Assembly (NCBI GenBank): GCA_038881895.1
Contig: JAVZOV010000003.1
Location: 336,181 to 400,180 of the forward strand
DNA: 64,000 nt
DNA from: Thermoprotei archaeon
GTDB taxonomy: Archaea > Thermoproteota > Thermoprotei > Gearchaeales > WAQG01
Direction of reading: 5' to 3'
This document shows, piece by piece, positions 26,643-34,532 of the stretch; the stretch's first letter is position 1, and each line of letters opens with the position of its first letter. Both the position numbers and the translations under genes were made by a program. The notes under the pieces are model-generated. The model had not been told where the DNA came from. It worked only from the letters and a program-made list of their open reading frames with translations, and did no database searches.

Positions 26643-26836
26643 AGCTGGCTAAGGTATTTTACCTAAACATCAACTTAATCAAGCCAGCTAGAATAAATGA
26701 AATATCGTGGAAAGCCCGAAGACCTAAGGACTCCTCAATGAACGTAGGTAAAGCTGAAGTCTTACTGAACGCGAAACCTCTAGAAATTGACCAAGCTTTA
26801 AGGATTATGAAGGAGGCGCGCACTGCTTTTAGCTGA
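26605..26836 (+). pseudogene. rmlD: dTDP-4-dehydrorhamnose reductase, C-terminal part
   Basis: The frame reads STRLSRHEFALKLAKVFYLN then NEISWKARRPKDSSMNVGKA and EIDQALRIMKEA. It matches the last ~75 residues of the intact RmlD at 38175-39071 (NEMSWKAKRPKDSS). The NAD-binding domain and all of rmlB are absent between this and rmlC. A single deletion from inside rmlC to inside rmlD explains the junction at about 26595-26608. Confidence 0.75.
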
Positions 26837-26845
26837 ATTTCCTTT

Positions 26846-27067
26846 TTAATGGAGTTCTGTCTCGTCGAGGTCTTCTGGCCATTTCGTTATCTTGAAGGCT
26901 CCAAAGTATTTCTCGGCTATAGGCTCAAGAGGTTCTATCACAATGCCTTTCTCGTCCGCCCTTATTTTAACGTAGCTTCCCTCCTTCACTCCAGCCTTTT
27001 CCCTCATGCTTTTAGGAATGATAATCCTGCCTTTTTCGTCCACTTTCACGGTTTCCATAATCTTCAT
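26846..27067 (-). CDS. AbrB/SpoVT-type DNA-binding protein (antitoxin-like)
   Basis: A protein of about 73 residues from ATG at 27067: KIMETVKVDEKGRIIIPKSM then REKAGVKEGSYVKIRADEKG, the swapped-hairpin AbrB/MazE fold, with an acidic tail KWPEDLDETELH. GTG/ATG codons upstream would add 16 residues outside the family fold, and gaatttaaatatgtg (27085-27099, minus strand) looks like a TATA box there, so the shorter start is preferred. Archaeal AbrB proteins usually act as antitoxins or local repressors. No adjacent toxin gene was found. Confidence 0.8.
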   Translation of the reverse strand: MKIMETVKVDEKGRIIIPKSMREKAGVKEGSYVKIRADEKGIVIEPLEPIAEKYFGAFKITKWPEDLDETELH

Positions 27068-27378
27068 CCCACCAAAAATATTTCTCACATATTTAAATTC
27101 TCCTTCCCACCACATGCAAAGTGGGAGACTTCTAGCAGTTTTATGAAAATATGTATTCTGAAAGGTTTTAGTCTAAATGTTGTTGGAACTAAATTTTTCA
27201 ACAACACAAAAGCAAAGGACTTTTAGCTGAGCGCTTAATTTCTCTCTTTGTTTCAGTATGTGCCTGTGACTGGCCCTTGGTTTGATGGTCTTTCTGTTAG
27301 CATTTTACGTGTTCGGATTCTTTTGGAGCCTTCCAGAATTTACTCCGTTATCGGATTGGTTAAGGGCTGGATAACGCT

Positions 27379-27600
27379 CTACATTGCTGAATCAACGTAG
27401 TGTTTGGAGTATCTCCACTCTCGTAGCAATTCATCCCTAAGCTCTCTCCTATCCTCTCTATCGAATTCAAGGTGAGCCTTCTTAGAAATCTTAACGTGTG
27501 AGAAGATTGCGTCTAAAGCCTTCCGCTTAACTTTGAAGTATTCTTCGATTAAATCCTTCGGAGCTTCTACTGGGACCCTGTAGCTTTTAACTGCTTCCAT
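27379..27600 (-). pseudogene. TnpB N-terminal remnant (IS607-like element, copy 1)
   Basis: 73 residues starting EAVKSYRVPVEAPKDLIEEY and ending REWRYSKHYVDSAM. It matches the first ~90 residues of the full TnpB at 35393-36610 (VYSKHYVDSAI). The RuvC and zinc-ribbon parts are gone. The start overlaps the HTH gene by 34 bases. The inverted copy at 31326-31565 breaks off at the same codon region. Confidence 0.75.
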
Positions 27601-27752
27601 AACCTCTCAACCTCGCTCCTCGGGTAGCGGAGCTTGCCAGTTGGGAGTTTAACAGCTCTAATAATACCCCTCTTCTGCCACTTCCAGAGCGTTTTAACTG
27701 AGATACCGAACTTCTTAGCGACATCCTTTGGTCTAAGCAGTTCTTCTTCCAT
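27567..27752 (-). CDS. Short MerR-like HTH protein of IS607-like element (copy 1)
   Basis: A 61-residue protein with LLRPKDVAKKFGISVKTLWK then KRGIIRAVKLPTGKLRYPRS, the helix-turn-helix plus wing that forms the N-terminus of IS607 TnpA serine recombinases. The recombinase catalytic domain is absent. Start at ATG 27752 follows an AT-rich element end that includes tttaaatat as a promoter. The inverted copy at 31174-31359 is nearly the same. Confidence 0.7.
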   Translation of the reverse strand: MEEELLRPKDVAKKFGISVKTLWKWQKRGIIRAVKLPTGKLRYPRSEVERLWKQLKATGSQ

Positions 27753-27775
27753 CAAAGAGTTAATAGAGTTAAACA

Positions 27776-27809
27776 AATATTTAAACCTATCTATTCCAAA
27801 ACTGTTGAC
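27776..27809 (-). repeat. IS607-like element end with built-in promoter (copy 1)
   Basis: Read on the minus strand: CAGTTTTGGAATAGATAGG then TTTAAATATTTG. The same end recurs at five other places in the window. The preceding bases CCGTGGTCAA are shared with the inverted copy at 31115 although they lie outside the consensus end. Confidence 0.65.
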
Positions 27810-28062
27810 CACGGCGGTTTGGAAGAAGATAGGACTAATCCCGATGAGGGAGCACGAGTTCACGTTGGCGGACGGTACGATGGTGAAGAGGAAAGTTTCG
27901 GAGTGTTATATATTCTTACCACAAGGAGAAGGACATACACCCGTCGTACTAGGTGAGGCTGACGATCATGCCCTACTAGGTGTTGTAACGTTGGAGATCC
28001 TAGGTTTGGTCTTCAACCCCTTCAAACGTACTCTGCAACCGATGAGAATGCTACTCGTCTAG
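27808..28062 (+). pseudogene. Clan AA aspartic protease, C-terminal remnant
   Basis: About 80 residues: AVWKKIGLIPMREHEFTLAD then GTMVKRKVSECYIFLPQGEG and LLGVVTLEILGLVFNPFKRT. This is the C-terminal two-thirds of the archaeal single-domain retropepsin-like family. The N-terminal DTG active site is missing. The IS607-like element end lies exactly where the gene breaks off, so insertion followed by loss of the front half is the likely cause. Confidence 0.6.
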
Positions 28063-28161
28063 ATCGTTAACCTTACGTTCACCAAATTTGTGCGTTTTCA
28101 TCTCGATGGATGTTCCTAAGCAGAATATCAGATCAACTCATTTAATATCTTCTTTTCTGTT

Positions 28162-29553
28162 CTAGGATTCAGAGAAATCTTTCCTATGGGCTGGCGATTC
28201 TATTCTTGTTCTCACTTGTTTCTCGTATATACTCCATCTCCATGTAAGAGCATAAGCTATGGCTGTAGAAATCATTAAAGGTGCTAACAAGCTATAACTC
28301 CCTGTCATTTCTGTTACCATTATCATAGATGCAAGAGGTACGTTTGCTATACCTCCAAAGAAAGCAGCCATTCCGACAAGAGCAAAGGCTGATGGTTGAG
28401 TTATTATTGTAGGGAAAAATAAATGAAATATACCTCCGAAAAATCCACCAAACATAGCTCCTATTACTAGAGAAGGTGCAAATAATCCTCCACTACCTCC
28501 TGAGCCAACCGTGAAGGAAGTGGAAAATATTTTTAAAATAGCTATGAGGAGAAGAACAAAGAGAGGTAATTGTTCATATATTGTTAACTGTACTACTCCA
28601 TATCCCATACCAAGTACTCCATCCAATACCTTCTCTTTTGGTAAAAAGTAACCAATGAGAAATGCGATACAACCAACTATTGCACCACCTATTGCTGGTT
28701 TTATGTGTCTTGGTATCCTCAAATACCTGAAAAGGTTCCTTGTTCCATAGAATATCCTTACATAGAAAATACCAAAGATAGCAGATGCAATACCCAATAG
28801 GGCATAAAAAATCAGTTCATAAGGATTGAAATTGTATTCATGAGTTTCAAATATAGGTCTCCAGCCTATGTTAGGAAAAGAGCTAAATACTGCATAGGAA
28901 ACTACTGAGGATATAGTTGCTGGAATCATTGCTTCTATCTCAAAATCCCTCCTATACAGGACTTCCATAGCAAATATAGCTCCTCCAAGTGGTGCTTTAA
29001 ATATAGCCCCTAATCCTGCTGCAGCTCCACAAATCATCATCTCCCTTCTCTCCCTCTCACCTAGCTTTATGTGAGAAGCAAGAAAAGAAGCAATCCCACC
29101 ACCTATCTGCATGATAGGTCCCTCTCTCCCCGCACTCCCTCCTGATCCAATGGTTATAGCAGATGCAATAGCCTTTATAATTGGTACTCTTCCCTTTATC
29201 TCTCCTCCCTTATTGTGAAAGGCATCTATTACTGCATCTGTTCCATCCCCCTCTACCTCTGGATCTAAGGAATAAACAATAAATCCTACAATAAGTCCTC
29301 CAATAGCTGGAATAAGCACAAGGACCCATAAGCGAAAAGGAGTTGAAGGGAAAGAGAAGAGGGGATGTTCTCCAGCTGGTGATACGGGATGGAATCCTGC
29401 AAAATAACCAAGGAAGAAAGCCTTTGTTAATTGTAACAAGGAATAAAAAATGAAAGTTCCGATTCCAACTACTATACCTATTATTATGCTATAAATTGAC
29501 CATCTCTCTATATATTGGACTCTCATCTCCTCTATCTCTCTTTTTAACCTCAT
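28162..29553 (-). CDS. ClC-family chloride channel/transporter
   Basis: 463 residues with the ClC signatures in order: GSGGSAGREGPIMQIGGG, with the gating glutamate (about residue 145), FKAPLGGAIFAMEVLYRRD, and GSGGSGGLFAPSLVIGAMFG near residue 350, plus about 10-12 further membrane helices. The glutamate in GREGP is kept, as in gated channels and H+/Cl- antiporters. There is no cytoplasmic CBS pair. It stands alone on the minus strand inside the segment bounded by inverted IS remnants. ATG 29553 is preferred over ATG 29526, which has a purine run directly against it. Confidence 0.92.
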   Translation of the reverse strand: MRLKREIEEMRVQYIERWSIYSIIIGIVVGIGTFIFYSLLQLTKAFFLGYFAGFHPVSPAGEHPLFSFPSTPFRLWVLVLIPAIGGLIVGFIVYSLDPEVEGDGTDAVIDAFHNKGGEIKGRVPIIKAIASAITIGSGGSAGREGPIMQIGGGIASFLASHIKLGERERREMMICGAAAGLGAIFKAPLGGAIFAMEVLYRRDFEIEAMIPATISSVVSYAVFSSFPNIGWRPIFETHEYNFNPYELIFYALLGIASAIFGIFYVRIFYGTRNLFRYLRIPRHIKPAIGGAIVGCIAFLIGYFLPKEKVLDGVLGMGYGVVQLTIYEQLPLFVLLLIAILKIFSTSFTVGSGGSGGLFAPSLVIGAMFGGFFGGIFHLFFPTIITQPSAFALVGMAAFFGGIANVPLASMIMVTEMTGSYSLLAPLMISTAIAYALTWRWSIYEKQVRTRIESPAHRKDFSES

Positions 29554-29612
29554 TTTTCCTGCCCTCTGTTTTGTTTTTCATCATCTCCTTTATATTTTTC
29601 ACGGTTAGTCGT

Positions 29613-29875
29613 GGAGATGAATCGCCGTTAAGTTTATATTCCTCCAATTCCACCATCTCCTTGAGCGGGTCGCTCGGATGTGGATGGGACGTCCGAAAGC
29701 TGGAATAATGCTCCCATCCAAGACGGGTAGGGATGGTTCCAGCGAGCGGGCCATGGGCTATACGTCCATGGCAGGGGCTGGTTTGACACAGCCCTTAACT
29801 CGGTAGAATGAGTGGAGGCCCCACGACAAACCGAGAATCTCCCGGCTTTAGCTGTGGAGAGTGTCAATGTTAGAA
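29613..29875 (+). ncRNA. GC-rich structured repeat, copy A: candidate TnpB guide RNA or element right end
   Basis: About 180 bases (29613-29794) repeat at 61107-61287 with only about eight differences by eye, and the weaker 3' part is also related. The copy begins with a TATA-like element (aagtttatattcc), then turns GC-rich with many short inverted repeats (e.g. CCATGGGCTATACGTCCATGG). It ends in a hairpin around TTTA (TCTCCCGGC-TTTA-GCTG..GGAGA), as seen at right ends of IS605-type elements. A TnpB C-terminal scrap follows. A TnpB guide RNA is my best reading; an independent small RNA is the alternative. Confidence 0.45.
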
Positions 29876-29881
29876 TTCGGA

Positions 29882-30034
29882 TATGAAAAATGATAGAGAT
29901 GTGATAGCATGTCTAAACCTATTGAAAAGAAATCCAGGATGTAAGAATTTCCCGTTAATCCCGAATGCCATCCATGAAGCTTTGACAGAGGTGGAACGGA
30001 TAGTTAAAGTTAGCTATCCGACAATGGTTTAAAG
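29882..30034 (+). pseudogene. TnpB C-terminal scrap
   Basis: An open frame of 50 codons reads NDRDVIACLNLLKRNPGCKN then EALTEVERIVKVSYPTMV. DRDVIACLNLLKR is the third RuvC motif of TnpB (usual form DRDxxAxxNI/L). The rest of the gene is absent. A nearby element insertion probably removed it. Confidence 0.5.
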
Positions 30035-30070
30035 TGATTATAAGTTCTATGCTGAAAGAAAGATTTATTA

Positions 30071-30100
30071 GTTACTTAGGTAATTAGTTACCTGGGTAAT
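30071..30100 (+). promoter_or_regulatory. Tandem near-palindromes directly before the ATPase start
   Basis: GTTACTTAGGTAAT (30071-30084) and GTTACCTGGGTAAT (30087-30100) are direct repeats at a 16-base period. Each is a near-palindrome. They fill the space between a TATA-like element (agatttatta, 30061-30070) and the ATG at 30102, so a bound protein would block initiation. The ATPase itself has a C-terminal winged-helix-like region and could be the binder. Confidence 0.5.
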
Positions 30101-30101
30101 C

Positions 30102-31076
30102 ATGCTCTTCAGTTTAAGACCTAAAGAATCGCTCAAAGAACTGTACAATAGAAGTGAAGAGTATCGAGAGCTTTTACGCTTGACAAACTCAGGGCTTTGG
30201 GTTGTAGTATTAGGTAAAAGGATGACTGGGAAAACAAGTTTAATAAAGACGTTCGCAAACGAAAATAAAGGTATATACGTTAACCTTCTTGGAGCAAAGG
30301 GTGTTGAAGATATTGCAAAAAATCTTCTTGTAGAATCGGGGCTAAAATTTGATGAACTAACAATTAACTTAAAATTCTTACAAATAAAATGGAGTAAAAT
30401 TTTAGATGAGGCATTTCAACGTGTAAAGGATAAAATAATAGTCTTCGATGAAGTTCAGGAAGTATCTTCACCATACTTCCTTAAAATCTTAAAGAGTGTT
30501 TGGGACAAATACAGTAAAATAAGAATAGTTTTTTCAGGTTCCTATATTAGAATCCTAAGAAGACTACTTGAGCCAAGCCCAACCTCACCCCTGTATGGAA
30601 GGAAGCCTGCTATAATCACGCTAAAACCATTCAATCACGAAGTATCAAAAAACTTTCTTATATCAGGTTTCCGAGAATATCCTCAAGTACATTTTAAAGA
30701 AGAGGAGATAGTTGATGCAGTTGAAAGATTAAACGGATATGTTGGATGGCTAACGTACTATGGAAACTTCAGATGTGAGAGGAGACTTTCGCATGAGGAA
30801 GCCTTAAAAGAGACAGTAAGTGAAGGTTCGAAGATCATACAAAGTGAATTAAACCATTTCCTCAAAAACAGGAGAAGAGAGCTATACATAAAAGTGCTAA
30901 GAATCGTTAGAACGGGAGCAAGGTGGAGTGAAATAAAAAGAGAACTCGACATAAACAGTAAAGTTCTAAACGGCATCCTAAAAAATCTAACATCAGCAAT
31001 GATAGTAGAAGGAAATGAAGGATACTATTGGATAGAAGACCCGATAACAAGAGAGGCAATAAAAAAACTAAGATAA
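30102..31076 (+). CDS. Archaeal ATPase (PF01637-like), STAND/AAA superfamily
   Basis: 324 residues. VVVLGKRMTGKTSLIKTF is the Walker A (about residues 35-50), KIIVFDEVQEVSSPYF is Walker B, and RIVFSGSYIRILRRLLEPSP is sensor 1 with the usual spacing. Then come GRKPAIITLKPFNHE and a C-terminal winged-helix-like segment (SEIKRELDINSKVLNGILKN). This is the family of chromosomal and plasmid-borne archaeal ATPases of unknown function, common in mobile regions. It is preceded by tandem repeats that may be its operator. Confidence 0.85.
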   Translation: MLFSLRPKESLKELYNRSEEYRELLRLTNSGLWVVVLGKRMTGKTSLIKTFANENKGIYVNLLGAKGVEDIAKNLLVESGLKFDELTINLKFLQIKWSKILDEAFQRVKDKIIVFDEVQEVSSPYFLKILKSVWDKYSKIRIVFSGSYIRILRRLLEPSPTSPLYGRKPAIITLKPFNHEVSKNFLISGFREYPQVHFKEEEIVDAVERLNGYVGWLTYYGNFRCERRLSHEEALKETVSEGSKIIQSELNHFLKNRRRELYIKVLRIVRTGARWSEIKRELDINSKVLNGILKNLTSAMIVEGNEGYYWIEDPITREAIKKLR

Positions 31077-31114
31077 TCTTTAAAATTGAATAAACCTGAT
31101 TACGTAGAATGCCG

Positions 31115-31152
31115 TGGTCAACAGTTTTGGAATAGATAGGTTTAAATATTTG
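31115..31152 (+). repeat. IS607-like element end with built-in promoter (copy 2)
   Basis: Reads CCGTGGTCAACAGTTTTGG then AATAGATAGG and TTTAAATATT. It is the inverted partner of the end at 27776-27809, including about 11 shared bases beyond the general consensus. Confidence 0.65.
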
Positions 31153-31173
31153 TTTAACTCTATTAACTCTTTG

Positions 31174-31359
31174 ATGGAAGAAGAACTACTTAGACCAAAG
31201 GATGTTGCAAAGATATTCAACATCTCAGTTAAGACTCTTTGGAAGTGGCAGAAGAAAGGCATTATTAGGACTGTTAAACTCCCAACTGGCAAGCTGAGAT
31301 ATCCCAAGAGCGAGGTTGAGAGGTTATGGAGGCAGTTAAGAGCTACAGGGTCCCAGTAG
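31174..31359 (+). CDS. Short MerR-like HTH protein of IS607-like element (copy 2)
   Basis: 61 residues: LLRPKDVAKIFNISVKTLWK then KKGIIRTVKLPTGKLRYPKS and EVERLWRQLRATGSQ. It is near-identical to the copy at 27567-27752 but on the opposite strand. It is an IS607 TnpA N-terminal domain without the serine recombinase. The stop overlaps the TnpB remnant start by 34 bases, as in the other copies. Confidence 0.7.
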   Translation: MEEELLRPKDVAKIFNISVKTLWKWQKKGIIRTVKLPTGKLRYPKSEVERLWRQLRATGSQ

Positions 31360-31565
31360 ATGTTCCAAAAGATTTAATCGAAGAATACTTCAAAGTTAAG
31401 CGGAAGGCTTTAGACGCAATCTTCTCACACGTTAAAATTTCTAAGAAGGCCCACCTTAACTTGAAAGCTGAGGATAGGAGAGAGCTTAGGGATGAACTGC
31501 TACGAGAGTGGAGATACTCAAAGCATTACGTTGACTCAGCAATAAAATGGCAAGCTGATGTCTGA
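31326..31565 (+). pseudogene. TnpB N-terminal remnant (IS607-like element, copy 2)
   Basis: 79 residues from EAVKSYRVPVDVPKDLIEEY to WRYSKHYVDSAIKWQADV. Similarity to the full TnpB ends at SKHYVDSAIK, the same place as in copy 1. No nuclease domain remains. Confidence 0.75.
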
Positions 31566-31649
31566 AGGAAAAGGTCTGATGTTTTCATCAAGATCAGTTA
31601 AAGAGAAATGTTATTCTGTTTTTGGTTCTTATTTTATGTTGGAAAATAA

Positions 31650-31658
31650 TTATTTATA
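31650..31658 (+). promoter_or_regulatory. TATA box for flippase gene
   Basis: ttatttata lies 33 bases before the ATG at 31691, with a purine-rich aaggggag just before the start as a ribosome site. Confidence 0.5.
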
Positions 31659-31690
31659 CGATTAGCTTTATTCATAAGGGGAGTAAGAAA

Positions 31691-33148
31691 ATGTCGAAGG
31701 AAGCTAAGAAGCTGTTTTCAGGAACGTTGTATTTAACTGTTATGCAGGTTTCTTTCTATATAGTGGCATTTGTGTTCTATGTTGTAGTTGCGAGGGTCTT
31801 GGATCCTAAGGAGGTTGGACGTTTTTCTTTGCTCCTCATGGTTTTGACGGTTTTCAATACGATTTCTTTGCTTGGGTTGAATAATGCAGTTATAAAGTAT
31901 GTTTCGGAGAATTTAGGTAAGGGTGATGAGGAGTATGCTTTAGCTTCGGCGAGGGAGGCGTTTAAGGTTTTGTTATTTGTATCTATAGTAGCGTTAGCTG
32001 TTGGATTTTCGTTTTCGCCTGTTATAGGATCTTACATAGGGGTGGGGGTGATTGAGGTTTTGATCATCTTGACTACAGCTTTCATATTGAACATTACTAG
32101 CTATTATGGTGCTTTAATGTATGGTTATAGTATGTTTAAGGAGGTTAGTGTACAAAATATACTCTATACAACCGTTGGAAGGTTTTCGGGGATTCTCTTC
32201 ACTCTTTTTTGTTTAAGTGTACTTGGGTTAATTTTGGGATTGCTGGTGGGTTCTATTGTGACGTTGTTTTACTCAATATTAATCTTAAAGGGTAAGGTGA
32301 GGAGGACGAATAAGCGATTTCCGGCGGTGAAGTTACTTGCTTTTAGTATGCCAGTCTATGGTGCGAATATAATTGGGTTGTCTCAAAATTGGCTTGATAT
32401 AGCTGTGCTTTCTGGTATAGCTGGTTTAAGTGTGACTGGAGTTTATTTTATAGCTGTATCAAGTGTTGGTGTTCTGTCCATACTTTGGACGCCGTTATCT
32501 TCTGCTCTTTTTCCTACGTTTTCATGGATAAATGGTACGGGGAATAAAGAGGGAATAAGTGTGATGCATATAAGGATAATTAGGTTAGCTACTGCTGTAA
32601 TTTTGCCGTTAAGTGTATCGTTAGCTGCTGTATCGCGGACGGCAATAAGCGTGGTTTATGGCGAAAAATACTTGGATGCGAGCGTACCTTTTATGATACT
32701 TTCGGTGTTGGTAATTTTAAGTGCATATTCAGGGATATATTCTGCAGAATTGCAGGCGGCGGGCAGGACAAAACCAATATTTATTGCGGGGTTAATTTCA
32801 GCGATGGTATACTTAATGCTGTTGCTAAGTTTAACGATGTGGCTAAAACAAATAGGTGCTGCGATAGCAAGGGCATTGATGGTAATAACGGCGTTTGTGA
32901 TTTTGTATAATAGCATAAAAATGAAGATGCCTGATAATATTATGAAGAGTATAATTATGTCAATTGTGATGGCATTTATTTTATCGTTGGTTGAAAGTTT
33001 TTTAAATGTAAGTCTATATGCTAAAGCATTGATAGAAGCTCTAATTTTTGTAATAGCGTTGCCAGTCTTTTATAAAATTGTAAAACCGTTAAACAAGGAG
33101 GATATTAGTCTACTGAAAGCAATAATACCAAAGCTGGATAATCGCTAA
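31691..33148 (+). CDS. Wzx/MATE-like polysaccharide flippase
   Basis: 485 residues with about 12-14 membrane helices. The N-terminus (KEAKKLFSGTLYLTVMQVSF) and ARVLDPKEVGRFSLL are typical of O-antigen/teichoic flippases of the MVF (MOP) superfamily. NAVIKYVSENLGKGDEEYA, TSYYGALMYGYSMFK and GEKYLDASVPFMILS match the family. It should move lipid-linked glycan across the membrane. I chose ATG 31691 after aaggggag rather than a TTG at 31622, whose extra residues are not family-like. It is the only complete flippase in the window; broken relatives lie at 1785 and 22990. Confidence 0.88.
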   Translation: MSKEAKKLFSGTLYLTVMQVSFYIVAFVFYVVVARVLDPKEVGRFSLLLMVLTVFNTISLLGLNNAVIKYVSENLGKGDEEYALASAREAFKVLLFVSIVALAVGFSFSPVIGSYIGVGVIEVLIILTTAFILNITSYYGALMYGYSMFKEVSVQNILYTTVGRFSGILFTLFCLSVLGLILGLLVGSIVTLFYSILILKGKVRRTNKRFPAVKLLAFSMPVYGANIIGLSQNWLDIAVLSGIAGLSVTGVYFIAVSSVGVLSILWTPLSSALFPTFSWINGTGNKEGISVMHIRIIRLATAVILPLSVSLAAVSRTAISVVYGEKYLDASVPFMILSVLVILSAYSGIYSAELQAAGRTKPIFIAGLISAMVYLMLLLSLTMWLKQIGAAIARALMVITAFVILYNSIKMKMPDNIMKSIIMSIVMAFILSLVESFLNVSLYAKALIEALIFVIALPVFYKIVKPLNKEDISLLKAIIPKLDNR

Positions 33149-33185
33149 ATATTAAATAGTACATGCTTCTTTTCATTTAGTGCAT

Positions 33186-34330
33186 AAGTGAACTACCCCA
33201 CCCTTACGGATGGGGCTTCCAGCTTAGGCTGGTTATGGGCTGGTTCACTTGCAGCCCCGTGGATGGGCATATAGCTCATCCACCTCTCAAATTTTTTAGC
33301 GATGTTGATGGCTCCGTTTAGGTCTGCGTTGTATTCTCCGCAGTGAGCGCAGACAAACAAGCCCTGAGTTTTGCGCTTTCCTTCACACCCGCAGATATGG
33401 CACGTTATTGAAGTGTAGGCTTCGCTTGTGGTTATTACTGGTATGCCTACGAGCATAGCTTTATACTCTATCATTTTCGTTAAGCGATAATATGGCATGT
33501 TGCTGACTATTCTGTTTAAGCGTTTGCCTTTGCCCTTGACTCGCTTTCTTATTCCCTTTAGGTCTCCCAAAACTATGTAAGAGTTGGTTGCAAGGGCGAG
33601 GCTGACTATCCTTTTGCTGACTCGGTGAAGGATGGTGTTAACCACCCTTCTCTCCTTGCTTCCAACTCTCTTCACGACTTTGGTTAGACCTCTCTCTTGA
33701 AGCCTTCTGCGGAGCCATGCGTAATGCCTTCTAACTCCTCTAATCTCCCTACCGTAGAATTGGGCTTTCATCACGTTTTCATTCTGCCAAAGCACCGCAG
33801 TGGCAGCGAAACGCTCGCCCAAATCCACAGCAAGGATGGAGGAACATTCTCGCATGGGCGGGGCTGGAAACTCGAAGGTGAGCATGGCAATGTAGCGGTC
33901 TTTTCGCTTTACGATTTTGCTTTCGCATAGTTTAGCGTTTTCTGGAAACTTCCTGTGAGGTTTAACTGGAACCTTTATTCCTCCCCTTACGCCATAGACT
34001 GGAATCTTCAAAAACCAAAATGCCTTAGCCCTTCTAAGGTTAATTAAGTCGTTTCTCAAGCTAAGCGGATACTCTTTATGCTTAACTCTTTGATAGTATC
34101 TAAGAGCTTGTTGCTTATTCGCCGAATACAACGGAACAGTCTTGTCCCCCCTAAGAAACTTCTGAAGGTTAAAATATTCCCTATCCAACAAGTCTTTTTT
34201 CCTTCGAGTCAGTCCAACAACGCCCGCTTGGATAGTCAGCTTCATATCAAACTTTAATTACTCAAAGCTGTTTAAAAGTCTATCGCAATTCATCCCCACG
34301 CTTACGCATGGGGTCTTCTTGCGAGATTAG
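33186..34330 (-). mobile_element. IS605-type TnpB-only element, copy 1
   Basis: One tnpB gene between conserved ends. At its 3' side is a hairpin CCCCACCCTTACGGATGGGG (33195-33214) ending in GTAGTTCAC on the minus strand. At its 5' side is a hairpin CCCCACGCTTACGCATGGGG (34294-34313). No TnpA (Y1 transposase) is present. A near-identical copy runs off the right edge from 63221, so movement was recent, presumably with TnpA supplied elsewhere. Exact borders are approximate. Confidence 0.7.
33193..34245 (-). CDS. tnpB: TnpB-family protein (IS605 OrfB), RuvC-II glutamate missing
   Basis: 350 residues. RuvC motif I is ILAVDLGERFAATAV (Asp about 141). The motif II position reads SYIVLGDLKGIRKR, with Gly (about 227) where most TnpB proteins have Glu. 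The zinc ribbon is TCHICGCEGK..CAHCGEY, and motif III NADLNGAINI (Asp about 308). TnpB is an RNA-guided nuclease that keeps the element in place after excision. The missing Glu questions nuclease activity here, but near-perfect conservation with the copy at 63228 argues for selection or very recent spread. The N-terminal ~100 residues are the helical/wedge part. Confidence 0.85.
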   Translation of the reverse strand: MKLTIQAGVVGLTRRKKDLLDREYFNLQKFLRGDKTVPLYSANKQQALRYYQRVKHKEYPLSLRNDLINLRRAKAFWFLKIPVYGVRGGIKVPVKPHRKFPENAKLCESKIVKRKDRYIAMLTFEFPAPPMRECSSILAVDLGERFAATAVLWQNENVMKAQFYGREIRGVRRHYAWLRRRLQERGLTKVVKRVGSKERRVVNTILHRVSKRIVSLALATNSYIVLGDLKGIRKRVKGKGKRLNRIVSNMPYYRLTKMIEYKAMLVGIPVITTSEAYTSITCHICGCEGKRKTQGLFVCAHCGEYNADLNGAINIAKKFERWMSYMPIHGAASEPAHNQPKLEAPSVRVG

Positions 34331-34343
34331 ATAAAGGGTTGGT

Positions 34344-34376
34344 GAGCAGTTTTTGAATAGATAGATTTTTATAGGC
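34344..34376 (+). repeat. Orphan IS607-like element end
   Basis: GAGCAGTTTTTGAATAGATAG then ATTTTTATAGG on the plus strand is the same end as at the HTH-TnpB elements, but no HTH or tnpB gene follows. The TATA-like tail could drive the GC-rich stretch that begins about 25 bases on. Confidence 0.5.
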
Positions 34377-34395
34377 GTTTTGAGTTGATTTTTTA

Positions 34396-34530
34396 TGCCG
34401 ATATGGGTCCTGCTTCCAATGCGAATAGGACGACAGGCAGGCGGGGGAACTTCCAATGTGCCGTCCTTCACCGTTGGCGGCGAAGGCCCTCGAAAGCGTT
34501 TGCCGATAGAGGGAAGGGACGAAAATCTAT
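34396..34530 (+). ncRNA. GC-rich segment downstream of an orphan element end, possible small RNA
   Basis: About 135 bases much richer in G and C than the surroundings, with no long frame and with local inverted repeats (GGTCCTGC..GCAGG-like and GGGAAGGGAC). A TATA-like stretch (34363-34376) lies at the right distance upstream. It may be the guide-RNA/right-end part of an internally deleted element, or an independent RNA. Confidence 0.3.
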
Positions 34531-34532
34531 GA

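Noticed and set aside
27240..27378. Short plus-strand frame (YVPVTGPWFDGLSVS) beside the TnpB remnant
   Set aside because: About 50 codons, no start context and no recognised family; could be decayed sequence, left unassigned.
33697..33930. Frame antisense to tnpB (also at 63660)
   Set aside because: Shadow of the tnpB coding strand; repeated only because the element is repeated.
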